A stretch of DNA of 64,000 bases. Source: Mycobacterium intermedium. GTDB taxonomy: Bacteria; Actinomycetota; Actinomycetes; Mycobacteriales; Mycobacteriaceae. The stretch lies in the NCBI RefSeq assembly GCF_002086275.1, contig NZ_MVHT01000001.1, positions 62,001 through 126,000 of the forward strand, written 5' to 3'. Positions 19,643 through 27,629 of the stretch are shown one piece after another (position 1 is the stretch's first letter; each line of letters starts with the position of its first letter). Both the position numbers and the translations under genes were made by a program. Under the pieces are notes generated by a model. The model was not told the origin of the DNA. It did no database searches and saw nothing but the letters and a program-made list of their open reading frames with translations.

Positions 19643-19719
19643 GTGAGAGGGGGCCGGTCAACCCGGCCCCCTACTCGATTGGGCACGGCGGTGTGCGATG
19701 CTCGGCTGCGGAGGTCGCT

Positions 19720-20490
19720 ATGTCGAACACAGTGGTGGTCGGAGCGTCGAGCGGGTTGGGGCGCTGTATCGCCATCAGCTTGGCCCGACGCGGGGATCGA
19801 GTCGCGCTGCTGGCCCGGCGCCGCGAGCGCATCGAGGCCGCAGCCCAGCAAGCGGGACCTGACGCGGTCGCCGTCGAGTGCGACATCACCGACGAAGCAT
19901 CCTGTCGATCGGCGATCAACGGGGCGGCTGAGCATCTGGGCGGCATCGACAACGTCGTGTACGCACCGGCCATAAGCCCCCTCGCGCCGCTGGCCAACAC
20001 CGATGCCGCAACCTGGCGCAACGTCTTCGACACCAACGTGATCGGCGCATCGTTGGTTACGGCGGCGGCGCTGCCGTACCTCCTCGCCTCGGCCGCCCCG
20101 AAGGCCGTCTACCTGTCCTCCCCGGTTGGCAGCGCGGGGCCGGTGTGGCCCGGACTCGGCGCGTATGGGGTCAGCAAAGCGGCGCTGGAGAGGCTCGTCG
20201 AATCATGGCAAGCCGAACACCCCGAGATCGGATTCACCACCCTCATCGCGGGCGAGTGCGCGGGCGGTGAGGGCGAAGCACAGACCGGGATGACCGCCGG
20301 CTGGGACCGTGAGTTGGCCATGCAGTTCTACCCGCAGTGGGCGGCGCGAGGGTGCATGCCCGGCACGCTGATGCCGGTCGAGGACCTGGTCGAGGTGGTC
20401 CACACCATCCTGCGCAGGAACGCAACGACATCGATGCCCGTCGTCATTGCCCGTGGCGCGCCCGCTGCCCCGGCGCCGGCTCAGCAGTAG
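19720..20490 (+). CDS. SDR-family oxidoreductase
   Basis: This 256-residue Rossmann enzyme has VGASSGLG at the cofactor site and the catalytic set Ser in YLSSPVGS and AYGVSK (Y-x-x-x-K). It probably reduces or oxidises a small alcohol/ketone. The true start is the ATG at 19720 with GAGG six bases upstream; the long open frame before it crosses the intron 3' end. It begins about 45 bp after the intron, so its transcription may depend on read-through of or splicing within the upstream unit. The substrate is unknown. Confidence 0.85.
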   Translation: MSNTVVVGASSGLGRCIAISLARRGDRVALLARRRERIEAAAQQAGPDAVAVECDITDEASCRSAINGAAEHLGGIDNVVYAPAISPLAPLANTDAATWRNVFDTNVIGASLVTAAALPYLLASAAPKAVYLSSPVGSAGPVWPGLGAYGVSKAALERLVESWQAEHPEIGFTTLIAGECAGGEGEAQTGMTAGWDRELAMQFYPQWAARGCMPGTLMPVEDLVEVVHTILRRNATTSMPVVIARGAPAAPAPAQQ

Positions 20491-20518
20491 CGGCAGCGCT
20501 GAGCGTGGGTCACGCCCG

Positions 20519-21025
20519 TCAAATACCCGGCCCGGCCACGAAGCAGCGGCCCGCGGCCGTGTCGAAAAAGACTTCTGCCACAACGGATTTGTCGATGGTC
20601 GGAAACTCAAAGCGGTGTACCTGTTGACCGGCCGCGACGTCGGCTTCCTGTGATTGCGTGGTGCCGTCTGTCTTACGCACCACCGCGGTGACCTTCTCGG
20701 CCTGCGACAGGTTTTGCGGTTCATGGAAGTACCACACCTCGATGCCGCCGTCCGTGGCCGCTTGCCAGCCATCGGAGTAGAAGCACGGCGGATTGCCTTG
20801 GGCGTCCGGGGGAGGCGGCGCGCAGATCGACAAACCGGTGCACTCCGGCGTGCTGGTCGTTGGCGACACGGTGGTGCTGACCACCGCGGAGACGGGACTG
20901 CTGGCGGATGGCGTGGGGGATTTCGCAGTGGAGGCCTGCGGCGACGTCGGGTGCTGCGATGCGCACGCCGTAACACTTGCCAAGCCCATCGCCACGATGG
21001 CCAACAATCGGATCCGGGTCGACAT
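20519..21025 (-). CDS. Putative lipoprotein
   Basis: The 168-residue protein begins MSTRIRLLAIVAMGLASVTAC: positive residues, a hydrophobic stretch and a VTAC lipobox, so it should be lipid-anchored after signal peptidase II cleavage. A Ser/Thr/Pro-rich linker (about residues 25-65) leads to a small domain with CTGLSICAPPPPDAQGNPPC and a C-terminal RCFVAG. The four or so cysteines could form disulfides. No family is recognised. The ATG at 21025 is fixed by the signal sequence. Confidence 0.75.
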   Translation of the reverse strand: MSTRIRLLAIVAMGLASVTACASQHPTSPQASTAKSPTPSASSPVSAVVSTTVSPTTSTPECTGLSICAPPPPDAQGNPPCFYSDGWQAATDGGIEVWYFHEPQNLSQAEKVTAVVRKTDGTTQSQEADVAAGQQVHRFEFPTIDKSVVAEVFFDTAAGRCFVAGPGI

Positions 21026-21130
21026 GGGAGTCCTCTCAGCGCAGGTCGCAATGCGTGTCAGCGTAGGGTAACCGGCCGGACGCGTTTGCTGAAGAGTGAA
21101 ACTCTTTGGTTGCCAACGCCGATTCCGGCC

Positions 21131-21144
21131 GGGGCTATAGCCCC
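21131..21144 (+). promoter_or_regulatory. DosR-like box 1 upstream of the universal stress protein
   Basis: GGGGCTATAGCCCC is a perfect 14-bp palindrome that fits the DosR dyad GGGNCNNNNGNCCC (consensus TTSGGGACTWWAGTCCCSAA). It lies about 100 bp before the start of the Rv2028c-like gene. Confidence 0.65.
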
Positions 21145-21153
21145 TCAGCGCAG

Positions 21154-21167
21154 GGGACCAAAGGCCC
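21154..21167 (+). promoter_or_regulatory. DosR-like box 2 upstream of the universal stress protein
   Basis: GGGACCAAAGGCCC fits the dyad fully and lies 23 bp (about two helix turns) from box 1, centre to centre. This matches the paired arrangement of strong DosR promoters. The distance to the gene start is 77 bp. Confidence 0.7.
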
Positions 21168-21244
21168 TGCCAAATCGCTGGTGGGGGCAATAGCGTTGCT
21201 ACTGCGTCAGCGAATCGCGCCCAATCGAAGTCGACTCGGAGCCC

Positions 21245-22084
21245 ATGATGAACGAGATCAGAACGCCCCCTTCGATCATTGTGGGCATCGACGGTTCCAG
21301 GGCGGCCATTCAGGCGGCGCTATGGGCGATCGATGAGGCGGTCAGTCGTGACATCCCCTTGCGCCTGCTCTATGCGATCGAGCCGGAAAATGCGCAAGTC
21401 CCCCCGGACCGGGCGGCGCGCAAACTGGCCATCGCGGAAAACGCGGTCCGCTATGCATTCACCGCGCTCGAAGCCGCCGAAAAGCCGGTCAAGATCGAAG
21501 TGGAGGTCGTCCAGGACAGGGCGATCACGGCGTTGATCCGGGCCTCGGCCTCGGCCGAAATGGTGTGCGTCGGTGCGGTCGGCTTGCACCACGTCCGTCC
21601 AGACCGGATGGGTTCCACGGCTGCTGCCCTGGCTGTGTCGGCGCATTGTCCGGTGGCCATTATTCGAGGCGACAACCGTCGATCTGGGCAGCAGGCGCGT
21701 TGGATCGTCGTGGACGCAGAGGGTGCCGGCAGCACGGACGTTGTGCTGGAAGCGGCGTTCGCGGAAGCGCAGCTGCGCAACGCTCCGCTTCGGGCGGTGG
21801 CCCGATCGGCAAGCGGCCGCGGCGACGCCGATTGCCGGATAGAGGTTGAGTTGGATCGGCGGCTCGAGCGTTGCAGGCGGAACCATCCGGATGTCCGAGT
21901 GGAGTCGGCGGCACTGCATGGCAGCCTGCTGACTTATCTGGAGAAAAGCGGCCGAACGGTGCAACTGGTGGTGGTCAGCGTGCGCAACCGAGAGCACGTC
22001 GACCAACTTGTCGGACTCATGGGCAACTCCGTCCTGCACGGCGCCGGGTGCTCGGTGCTGGTCGTTGATCACCAACCTCGTTGA
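21245..22084 (+). CDS. Universal stress protein, tandem-domain (Rv2028c-like)
   Basis: The 279-residue protein has the same length as M. tuberculosis Rv2028c. The N-terminal USP domain has IIVGIDGSRAAIQAALWAI, VQDRAITALIRASASAEMVCVGAVG and STAAALAVSAHCPVAII. The C-terminal domain is degenerate and lacks a clear G-x2-G-x9-G ATP loop. Such proteins act in the cytosol under hypoxia or NO stress. Two DosR-like boxes stand upstream. ATG codons at 21245 and 21248 are both possible. The stop codon falls inside a 16-bp tandem repeat. Confidence 0.88.
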   Translation: MMNEIRTPPSIIVGIDGSRAAIQAALWAIDEAVSRDIPLRLLYAIEPENAQVPPDRAARKLAIAENAVRYAFTALEAAEKPVKIEVEVVQDRAITALIRASASAEMVCVGAVGLHHVRPDRMGSTAAALAVSAHCPVAIIRGDNRRSGQQARWIVVDAEGAGSTDVVLEAAFAEAQLRNAPLRAVARSASGRGDADCRIEVELDRRLERCRRNHPDVRVESAALHGSLLTYLEKSGRTVQLVVVSVRNREHVDQLVGLMGNSVLHGAGCSVLVVDHQPR

Positions 22085-22110
22085 TCACCAATATCGTTGA
22101 TCACAAACCA
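22063..22110. repeat. Three tandem copies of a 16-bp unit at the 3' end of the stress-protein gene
   Basis: CGTTGATCACCAACCT (22063-22078), CGTTGATCACCAATAT (22079-22094) and CGTTGATCACAAACCA (22095-22110) are successive near-identical units. The natural stop codon (TTGA frame) lies in the second unit, so the array duplicates the C-terminal codons and the stop. Confidence 0.7.
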
Positions 22111-22134
22111 ATGTGAGCCGGCTGGCCGGACAAG

Positions 22135-25100
22135 TCAGCCGGGGAACCGCACCGTGGTTCCCGGCCTGAGCTGAACGACCCGACCGTGGCATTCCACTGC
22201 CACTTCGACGCCCTGGGCGCCGCGCGGGTCCACACTGATTATCGCCCCTTTACCGCTGACCCGCAGGTGCAGGTGCAGGCCGCGATAGTGGATCGGAAAT
22301 GCCAGCACCCCAAGTTTTTTCGGCCAGTTCGGTGACAAGACAATGCGGTCCCCGCGGGTTTCCAGACCGGTGAAGCACCGTTGCATCAGGTCCACGCTGC
22401 CGGCCATGGCCGCCAGGTGGACACCTTCCGCTGTGGTGCCGCCCTGGGTGTCGCAGACGTCGGACTGCAACACCTCCTGGAAGAATTCCAGCGCGCGATC
22501 CCGGTTGCCACGGGCCAGTACCCACGTGTGCACGACGCCGCTCAAGGTCGACCCGTGCGAGGTGCGCGCCAGGTAGTACTCGACGGTCCTTGGGATCTGC
22601 TCGGGTGTGAACCGGTAGCCGAGCCGGTCGAGCAGCTCACGCAACTCATCCGACGACAATAGGTAGAGCAGCATTAACACATCTGCTTGCTTTGACGCTT
22701 TGTAGCGGTTGACGTCGTCGCCCTCGGCCTCCAGGATGCGATCGAGGCGTTGAATATTGCCGTATTGACGGCGGTAGCGCTCCCAATCCAATTCATCCAA
22801 CTCGTCGTATCCCTCGAATTGGCTGATGACGCCGTCATGGAACGGCACGAACATCCGACGGCTGACGTCGTCCCAGTGCGCAAGTTCCTCGCTGTGCAGT
22901 CCGAGTTTCTCCAAAAGGTCGATTCGATTCGGCAGCGGCAGTCGGTTCAGTGCGTCCAGGGCCCGGATGATCACCCAGACCGCCATCACGTTGGTGTACG
23001 CGTTGTTGTCGACGCCGTCGTACGGCGCGGCGGGGTAGCCCGAGTGGAACTCGTCGGGTCCGATGACACCGCGGATGCTGTACCGACCGCGATCTTCGTC
23101 GTACGTGGCCCGACTCACCCAGAAGCGTGCGATTTCGGCCAGCATTTCCGCACCGTAGTCGATCAGGTAGGCCAGATCCCCGGTGACTTGATAGAACTTC
23201 CACGCGTTGTAGGCGACGGCGATGCCGATGTGATGCGCACGGGCGCTCGCATCGGGGTTCCATCGGCCGCTGCGTGGATTGAGGTGCAGGCGTTGGCTTT
23301 CCTCGCGTCCGTCGCTGCCCGATTGCCACGGGAACATCGCCCCGGAGTATCCCGCCGCCCTGGCGAGGTGACGGGCCTCGGTGAGGCGCCGGTACCGGTA
23401 TCCCAGCAGTGCCCGGGTGACCATGGGCAGGCGCAGGTTGAGGACGGGGAAGATGAACAACTCATCCCAGAAGATGTGACCCCGATATGCCTCACCGTGA
23501 AGTCCGCGCGCCGGCACCCCGACATCGAGGTCGGCGCAGTGGGGCGACACCGTCACCAACAGATGCAGCAGATGCAGGCGCAGGATGCGCAATTCGTCTG
23601 CGAAGTCCTCTAACTCGATCGACAGGCGCTCCCACAGATGCGACCACTCAATCGAGTGCCCGTCACGGAGTTCGTCATATCTGCCCAGGCGGCCCAGCCA
23701 GCGCTCGGCATCGACCGCGGGTTCGGACGTCGCAACGTCGCGGCCGGTAAACAAGGTCACGATTTTTTCCACCGTCAACGTCGCACCGGCTGACACCTCC
23801 ACGGTGATGTCGTGGCCGATCTCTGCCTCCCGCGCGACCAGGCGGTAGGTAGCCGGGGCGGGTTTTCCGCCCTGCCACACGGTGTTTCGCGCCGCCATGG
23901 CAATGGGGACTCGTGATTGATTCGTCGAAACTGCCAGCAGCACAGAGTTGTCCGATATTTCTCGGGTGTGCACCAACTCCAAATGATTGCTGGATAGCTC
24001 CCGGTACCGCTCGACCAGCGAGTTGGTGACGTTGCCGTCCAGTGTCGAGCGAATCTCGATCGTCCCGGACCAATCCTCGGAGGTAATCGTGGTCGCCAGG
24101 GCGGCGACGTGAGGCATGTGCATGGCGACGAACCGTTGCTGGGTAAGCGAACTGGTGCGTCCGGCGTCATCGCGGAAGCGCACCTCCCGCGTCAGGACCG
24201 CGCCCCGGAGGTCGAGAACCTGGCGGTATGACAGCAGCTCGACCGAGTCGATGTCGAACCAGCTGCCGCCGTCGATCCGGAAGGTGAGGGCGAGCCAGTT
24301 GGGCAGGTTCACCAAACTCTCGTTGTCGATGGTGACATCGGCGACCTCGTCGAAAAGGCGGTTGAAGATGCCGGCGGCATAGGTGCCGGGATAGTGAAAT
24401 GCCCCGGCTTTGGACTCGGGTGCGGCGCCGCGGGTGGCGAAGTAGCCATTTCCCAGCGTGCACAGCGCCTCACGAAGCTTCTCTGCCTCGGGATCGTATC
24501 CCTCATAGGTGAATTCCCAAGACTTGGACAACGTCTGGTGCTTGTATGCCAACCAGTTCGATCCACGCCGGATGAGATCTACGACTTCCGCCGGACTCTC
24601 GAGGCAGAACTGTGCCGCCGACGGGCGGTCGCCATCCTCCGAGTGCCGCACGACGATTCCTATGCCGTCGAAACGAACTGCTTCGAAAGCATCTTCGTCG
24701 GTGAGGTCGTCGCCGATGTAGACCGGCAACATCGCATGGTCCGGGTCGATACGGGCACGGATCCAGGCCAGTGTTGCGCCTTTGTCCCAGTCAATGTCTG
24801 GTCGCAGCTCTATGAGCTTGCGACCGCTGGTGACTCTCAGGCCGTTTTTCTTTCCGAATCGAATTGTGGCAGAAATGACTTCGTCGACGTGTTCCGGTGT
24901 AACCTCCCGGTAGTGCAGCGCGACCGCGAAGCGTTTGTGCTCCACCCGCAGTCCGGGAATCGCCGCCAGGCTCTCGCCCAACTCGGCCGCCGCACGCTTG
25001 AGGACATCGACCGCGGCGGCGGCCGCCTCGTGCTGGTGATAGGTGCCGTCGGGTCCGGTCAACTCAAAACCGTGGCTACCCGCAAACCAGATGTTGCCTA

Positions 25101-25794
25101 CCGGTACTCGGGAGCGAATGTCAGCGAGGTCACGACCGCTCAGAATGGCCACGGGGCCCTGCGCCGCAGCGCTTTCCAGCGCCTCCGCGGCTCCCTCGAC
25201 GAGCGTGGCAGCATCGGGATCGGAAACGATGTCGGACAGGGTGCCGTCGTAGTCGAGAAACAGGATCGCTTCTCGCGCACCGAGAACGCCGACGATCTGA
25301 CCGTAGGACTGCACGGCATTGGGCAGCTCCGACATCCGTCGATCTCCCGCGCGCACGGTCACGTTGTCCAGGTCCGAAACCACGATGTCGGCGCGCAACT
25401 CTGGTCGGCGCTCGGCGTCACCGGCCGAGCCGACGCCGATGACGAGCGCGAAGCCGCCACCGTTGGCCGCCGCTACCTCGGTACCGAGGTCGTCGATGAC
25501 AACCGACCGCTCCGGACGAACACCGAGTTGGCTGATCGCTTCGATGAGCACGGTGGAAGGCGCTCCTTCGATACACGCATCGAAGAGGTGATCGATACCT
25601 GCGGATTCCAGCAGCTGTCGACCACCCGGGCGCAATACGTAAGCGGCCGTGGTGATCCCAACGTCGAGCAACTTGCGCGCCAGCTTGGTCGTCGGTTCGA
25701 GCGCCGGACGATCCGTTGCGTCGGTCAACACAACGTCCAGGTTGAAGATCACGGCGTCGTGGTAGCGGGGGTCGAGCGTGACGGGTCGCGTCAT
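22135..25794 (-). CDS. otsB1: OtsB1-like trehalose-6-phosphate phosphatase / GH65 fusion
   Basis: The 1219-residue protein is homologous to M. tuberculosis Rv2006. Domain 1 (about 11-130) is a degenerate HAD fold with NLD in place of DxD. Domain 2 (about 165-410) is the trehalose-phosphatase HAD with LFLDYDGTLSDI (D181, D183), SGRDL and GDDLTDEDAF. Domain 3 (about 430-1219) is a GH65-type (alpha/alpha)6 glycosidase/phosphorylase module with NESLVNLPNW, WQSGSDGREESQ and VIGPDEFHSGY (catalytic-acid Glu near residue 910). Compared with Rv2006 as I recall it, domain 1 is about 100 residues shorter. The chosen ATG overlaps the stop of the upstream stress gene (ATGA), so translation is likely coupled; the open frame beyond it is not used. 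It probably links trehalose-phosphate dephosphorylation to trehalose or maltose-type disaccharide cleavage. The GH65 activity is unproven. Confidence 0.92.
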   Translation of the reverse strand: MTRPVTLDPRYHDAVIFNLDVVLTDATDRPALEPTTKLARKLLDVGITTAAYVLRPGGRQLLESAGIDHLFDACIEGAPSTVLIEAISQLGVRPERSVVIDDLGTEVAAANGGGFALVIGVGSAGDAERRPELRADIVVSDLDNVTVRAGDRRMSELPNAVQSYGQIVGVLGAREAILFLDYDGTLSDIVSDPDAATLVEGAAEALESAAAQGPVAILSGRDLADIRSRVPVGNIWFAGSHGFELTGPDGTYHQHEAAAAAVDVLKRAAAELGESLAAIPGLRVEHKRFAVALHYREVTPEHVDEVISATIRFGKKNGLRVTSGRKLIELRPDIDWDKGATLAWIRARIDPDHAMLPVYIGDDLTDEDAFEAVRFDGIGIVVRHSEDGDRPSAAQFCLESPAEVVDLIRRGSNWLAYKHQTLSKSWEFTYEGYDPEAEKLREALCTLGNGYFATRGAAPESKAGAFHYPGTYAAGIFNRLFDEVADVTIDNESLVNLPNWLALTFRIDGGSWFDIDSVELLSYRQVLDLRGAVLTREVRFRDDAGRTSSLTQQRFVAMHMPHVAALATTITSEDWSGTIEIRSTLDGNVTNSLVERYRELSSNHLELVHTREISDNSVLLAVSTNQSRVPIAMAARNTVWQGGKPAPATYRLVAREAEIGHDITVEVSAGATLTVEKIVTLFTGRDVATSEPAVDAERWLGRLGRYDELRDGHSIEWSHLWERLSIELEDFADELRILRLHLLHLLVTVSPHCADLDVGVPARGLHGEAYRGHIFWDELFIFPVLNLRLPMVTRALLGYRYRRLTEARHLARAAGYSGAMFPWQSGSDGREESQRLHLNPRSGRWNPDASARAHHIGIAVAYNAWKFYQVTGDLAYLIDYGAEMLAEIARFWVSRATYDEDRGRYSIRGVIGPDEFHSGYPAAPYDGVDNNAYTNVMAVWVIIRALDALNRLPLPNRIDLLEKLGLHSEELAHWDDVSRRMFVPFHDGVISQFEGYDELDELDWERYRRQYGNIQRLDRILEAEGDDVNRYKASKQADVLMLLYLLSSDELRELLDRLGYRFTPEQIPRTVEYYLARTSHGSTLSGVVHTWVLARGNRDRALEFFQEVLQSDVCDTQGGTTAEGVHLAAMAGSVDLMQRCFTGLETRGDRIVLSPNWPKKLGVLAFPIHYRGLHLHLRVSGKGAIISVDPRGAQGVEVAVECHGRVVQLRPGTTVRFPG

Positions 25795-26696
25795 GACGCC
25801 GCCACCGCTTCGCGGGCGACGATGACCGGCACCTGGGCCAACAGCACCACCGCCGCACTGACCGAACCCAGCAACATCCCGGCGTAACCGCCCTGGCCGT
25901 GACTGCCGACGACGACGAGTTGAGCCCAGTGGGATGACTCCACGAGCTGGCGGGCCGGCTTGTCGCGTACGACTTGGCGGTGCACCGTCACGTCGGGATA
26001 TCGATCGGCCCAGCCGGCCAGACGTTCGGCAAGGATTTCGTCCTCTACCGCCCGCAACTCCGACCACTTGGGCCCGGAGAAACTGACGATGTCGTCGTAC
26101 CAACCCACCGGGTCCCACGCGTGCAAGGCCACCAGCTCCACCTCGCGGCGCGACGCCTCTTCGAATGCGATCGCAGTGGCCAGTTCCGACTCCGGCGATC
26201 CGTCAATCCCCAACAACACCGGCGCCTCGCTATCGCCACTGACCTGGATGCCGTCATGAATCACCGCGACCGGGCACCGTGCGTGATGCACGAGTCCGGC
26301 GCTGATCGAACCCAGGTGACGGCCCCGCAACGTGCCGGTACCGAGGCAACCCACCACCACCAAGTCGGCGTCTCTTGACAGGTCCACCAGAGCGGGAACG
26401 GTTATCGCAGCAGGCATTTCGCAATCGATCTGAGCGGAACCCCGCTGGCAGCTGTCGCTGGCGATTTGCAGCGCTTCATCGATCACGTGCTGGCCGTGCT
26501 CGCGCTGCCGACGCATCCACTCCGGGATCAATGACGAGTCCAGCCACGACCCCGCCGTCGCCGGCACAACGTGTACCAAGGTCAGCGGAACGTCGCGCAA
26601 TTCGGCGTCGCGCGCTGCCCACTGGACCGCAAGCTTGGCGCTCGACGAACCGTCGACGCCGACGACGACGCCGGGTTGGGAATTGCGTCTCGACAC
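25791..26696 (-). CDS. Universal stress protein, tandem-domain (Rv2005c/Rv2623 type)
   Basis: This 301-residue protein has two USP domains, each with the ATP-binding pattern: GCLGTGTLRGRHLGSIS in the first and GSHGQGGYAGMLLGSVS in the second. Each starts with a VGVDGS/LGIDGS strand. Rv2623-type proteins bind ATP and slow growth in M. tuberculosis. The start is GTG with GAGGAG eight bases ahead. It is third in a leftward operon and overlaps the OtsB1-like gene by four bases, the same neighbour relation as Rv2005c/Rv2006. Confidence 0.92.
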   Translation of the reverse strand: MSRRNSQPGVVVGVDGSSSAKLAVQWAARDAELRDVPLTLVHVVPATAGSWLDSSLIPEWMRRQREHGQHVIDEALQIASDSCQRGSAQIDCEMPAAITVPALVDLSRDADLVVVGCLGTGTLRGRHLGSISAGLVHHARCPVAVIHDGIQVSGDSEAPVLLGIDGSPESELATAIAFEEASRREVELVALHAWDPVGWYDDIVSFSGPKWSELRAVEDEILAERLAGWADRYPDVTVHRQVVRDKPARQLVESSHWAQLVVVGSHGQGGYAGMLLGSVSAAVVLLAQVPVIVAREAVAAS

Positions 26697-26744
26697 GGGC
26701 TTCTCCTCGTATTTTCGATGCCAGGCCGGGCCAGACTGGACAGG

Positions 26745-27629
26745 TCAACGGTCGCCGGGTGCCTCACGGTAGAGGGCGGCACCGGCGGTGACACCCGCTG
26801 CAGCGGCGACCAGCAGAACTCGGGCGCCCGGCCGAAGCTGCTCGCCGGCACGACCGAGCGCCGCCACCAATGCGGCGCTATGCGCACGCTCGTCGTCCGC
26901 GACGGTGATCCGGTCCGCCGGTACACCGAGTTCGGTTGCCAGCGCGGTCTGAAACGTCCGCCGACCGGGCGCGGCGACGATGATGTCGACGTCGGAAAGG
27001 CCAAGTGCGGCCTCCCGGAGGCAGTTGCGGGCCGCGCGGGCCCCCGCGGCGGCGAAGTGCTCGTCCATCGCGGCTGCGCCACCGAAGCGGAGAACATTGC
27101 GCCCATCTTCGAGGCCGACTGTGGCGCGGAAGTTTTCACCGTCGTCGGGGATGTTCACCCAGTGCACGCGGCCCAGCCCGTACTCATCGTCGGTCCAGCC
27201 ACACGACATGGCGGCCCCGGTGGGGGAGAACGGAAAGTGCTCACTCATCCCGCGCCCCGGGTTCGCGTCACTCGCGACGATCAAGGCGCACCGCACGGTC
27301 CGCGATCGCAGGAATCCGTCGACGATCTGCAGCGCCGTGAGGACTCCGCAGCTTCCGTTTGACACGTCGAAGGAAAACGTGCCGTGCGCGTCACCGTGCG
27401 GATCCTCGGGGTTGGCCCCGATGTCGTCCTGAATGAGTGCGGCGAGGGCGGGCTCCGCCAGATTCTTGTCGCGGTAGATACCAGTATTGATCAAAAGATC
27501 CACGTCGTCGGGCTCGCGGCCGGCCTTGTGCAGACAGGTCTTGGCCGCCGCGACGGCTAAGCGCAACGCGCTGCGGCGGGTGTGCCAACCGGCCTGGACG
27601 ACGTCGATTCGATCAATCACTGTGCCCAT
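26745..27629 (-). CDS. KAS III-like thiolase-fold protein without His/Asn (partner subunit?)
   Basis: The 294-residue thiolase-fold protein keeps a nucleophile-like cysteine in SNGSCGVLTALQIV. The His position of the KAS III triad reads VAAPGRRTF and the Asn position reads DDERAHSAA, so the decarboxylation/condensation residues are missing. It overlaps the 3' end of a complete KAS III-like gene by 17 bp, suggesting the two form a heteromeric enzyme (inference). The N-terminus begins directly in the helical part, shorter than FabH. It is second in the DosR-boxed operon. Confidence 0.8.
   Translation of the reverse strand: MGTVIDRIDVVQAGWHTRRSALRLAVAAAKTCLHKAGREPDDVDLLINTGIYRDKNLAEPALAALIQDDIGANPEDPHGDAHGTFSFDVSNGSCGVLTALQIVDGFLRSRTVRCALIVASDANPGRGMSEHFPFSPTGAAMSCGWTDDEYGLGRVHWVNIPDDGENFRATVGLEDGRNVLRFGGAAAMDEHFAAAGARAARNCLREAALGLSDVDIIVAAPGRRTFQTALATELGVPADRITVADDERAHSAALVAALGRAGEQLRPGARVLLVAAAAGVTAGAALYREAPGDR

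Larger units (their letters stand above)
17784..19674 (+). mobile_element. Class IIC group II intron (ribozyme plus maturase)
   Basis: The 5' end GTACGCCCAGCATGGG resembles the start of the Oceanobacillus iheyensis class IIC intron (recalled GUGUGCCCGGCAUGGG). Further matching pieces follow, such as GGTGTGAGTCC, ACACGAAC and GTCAGCAG...GTAGTACC. The maturase lacks an HNH endonuclease. Domain V (19610-19642) and a GC-rich domain VI stem end near 19674. The insertion site, directly behind a terminator hairpin, is the hallmark of class IIC. The whole 17784-18184 stretch is intron RNA leader (domains I-III) without other genes. The ends are inferred from motifs: the 5' end is fairly firm, the 3' end good to a few bases. 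It looks complete, so it may be active. Confidence 0.9.

Noticed and set aside
19363..19719. Upstream extension of the SDR frame at 19720
   Set aside because: It runs through the maturase 3' end, domain V and domain VI of the intron and has no SDR features.
25795..26118. N-terminal extension of the OtsB1-like frame to 26118
   Set aside because: It lies wholly inside the upstream universal stress protein gene; the ATG at 25794 overlaps that gene's stop in the usual ATGA manner.
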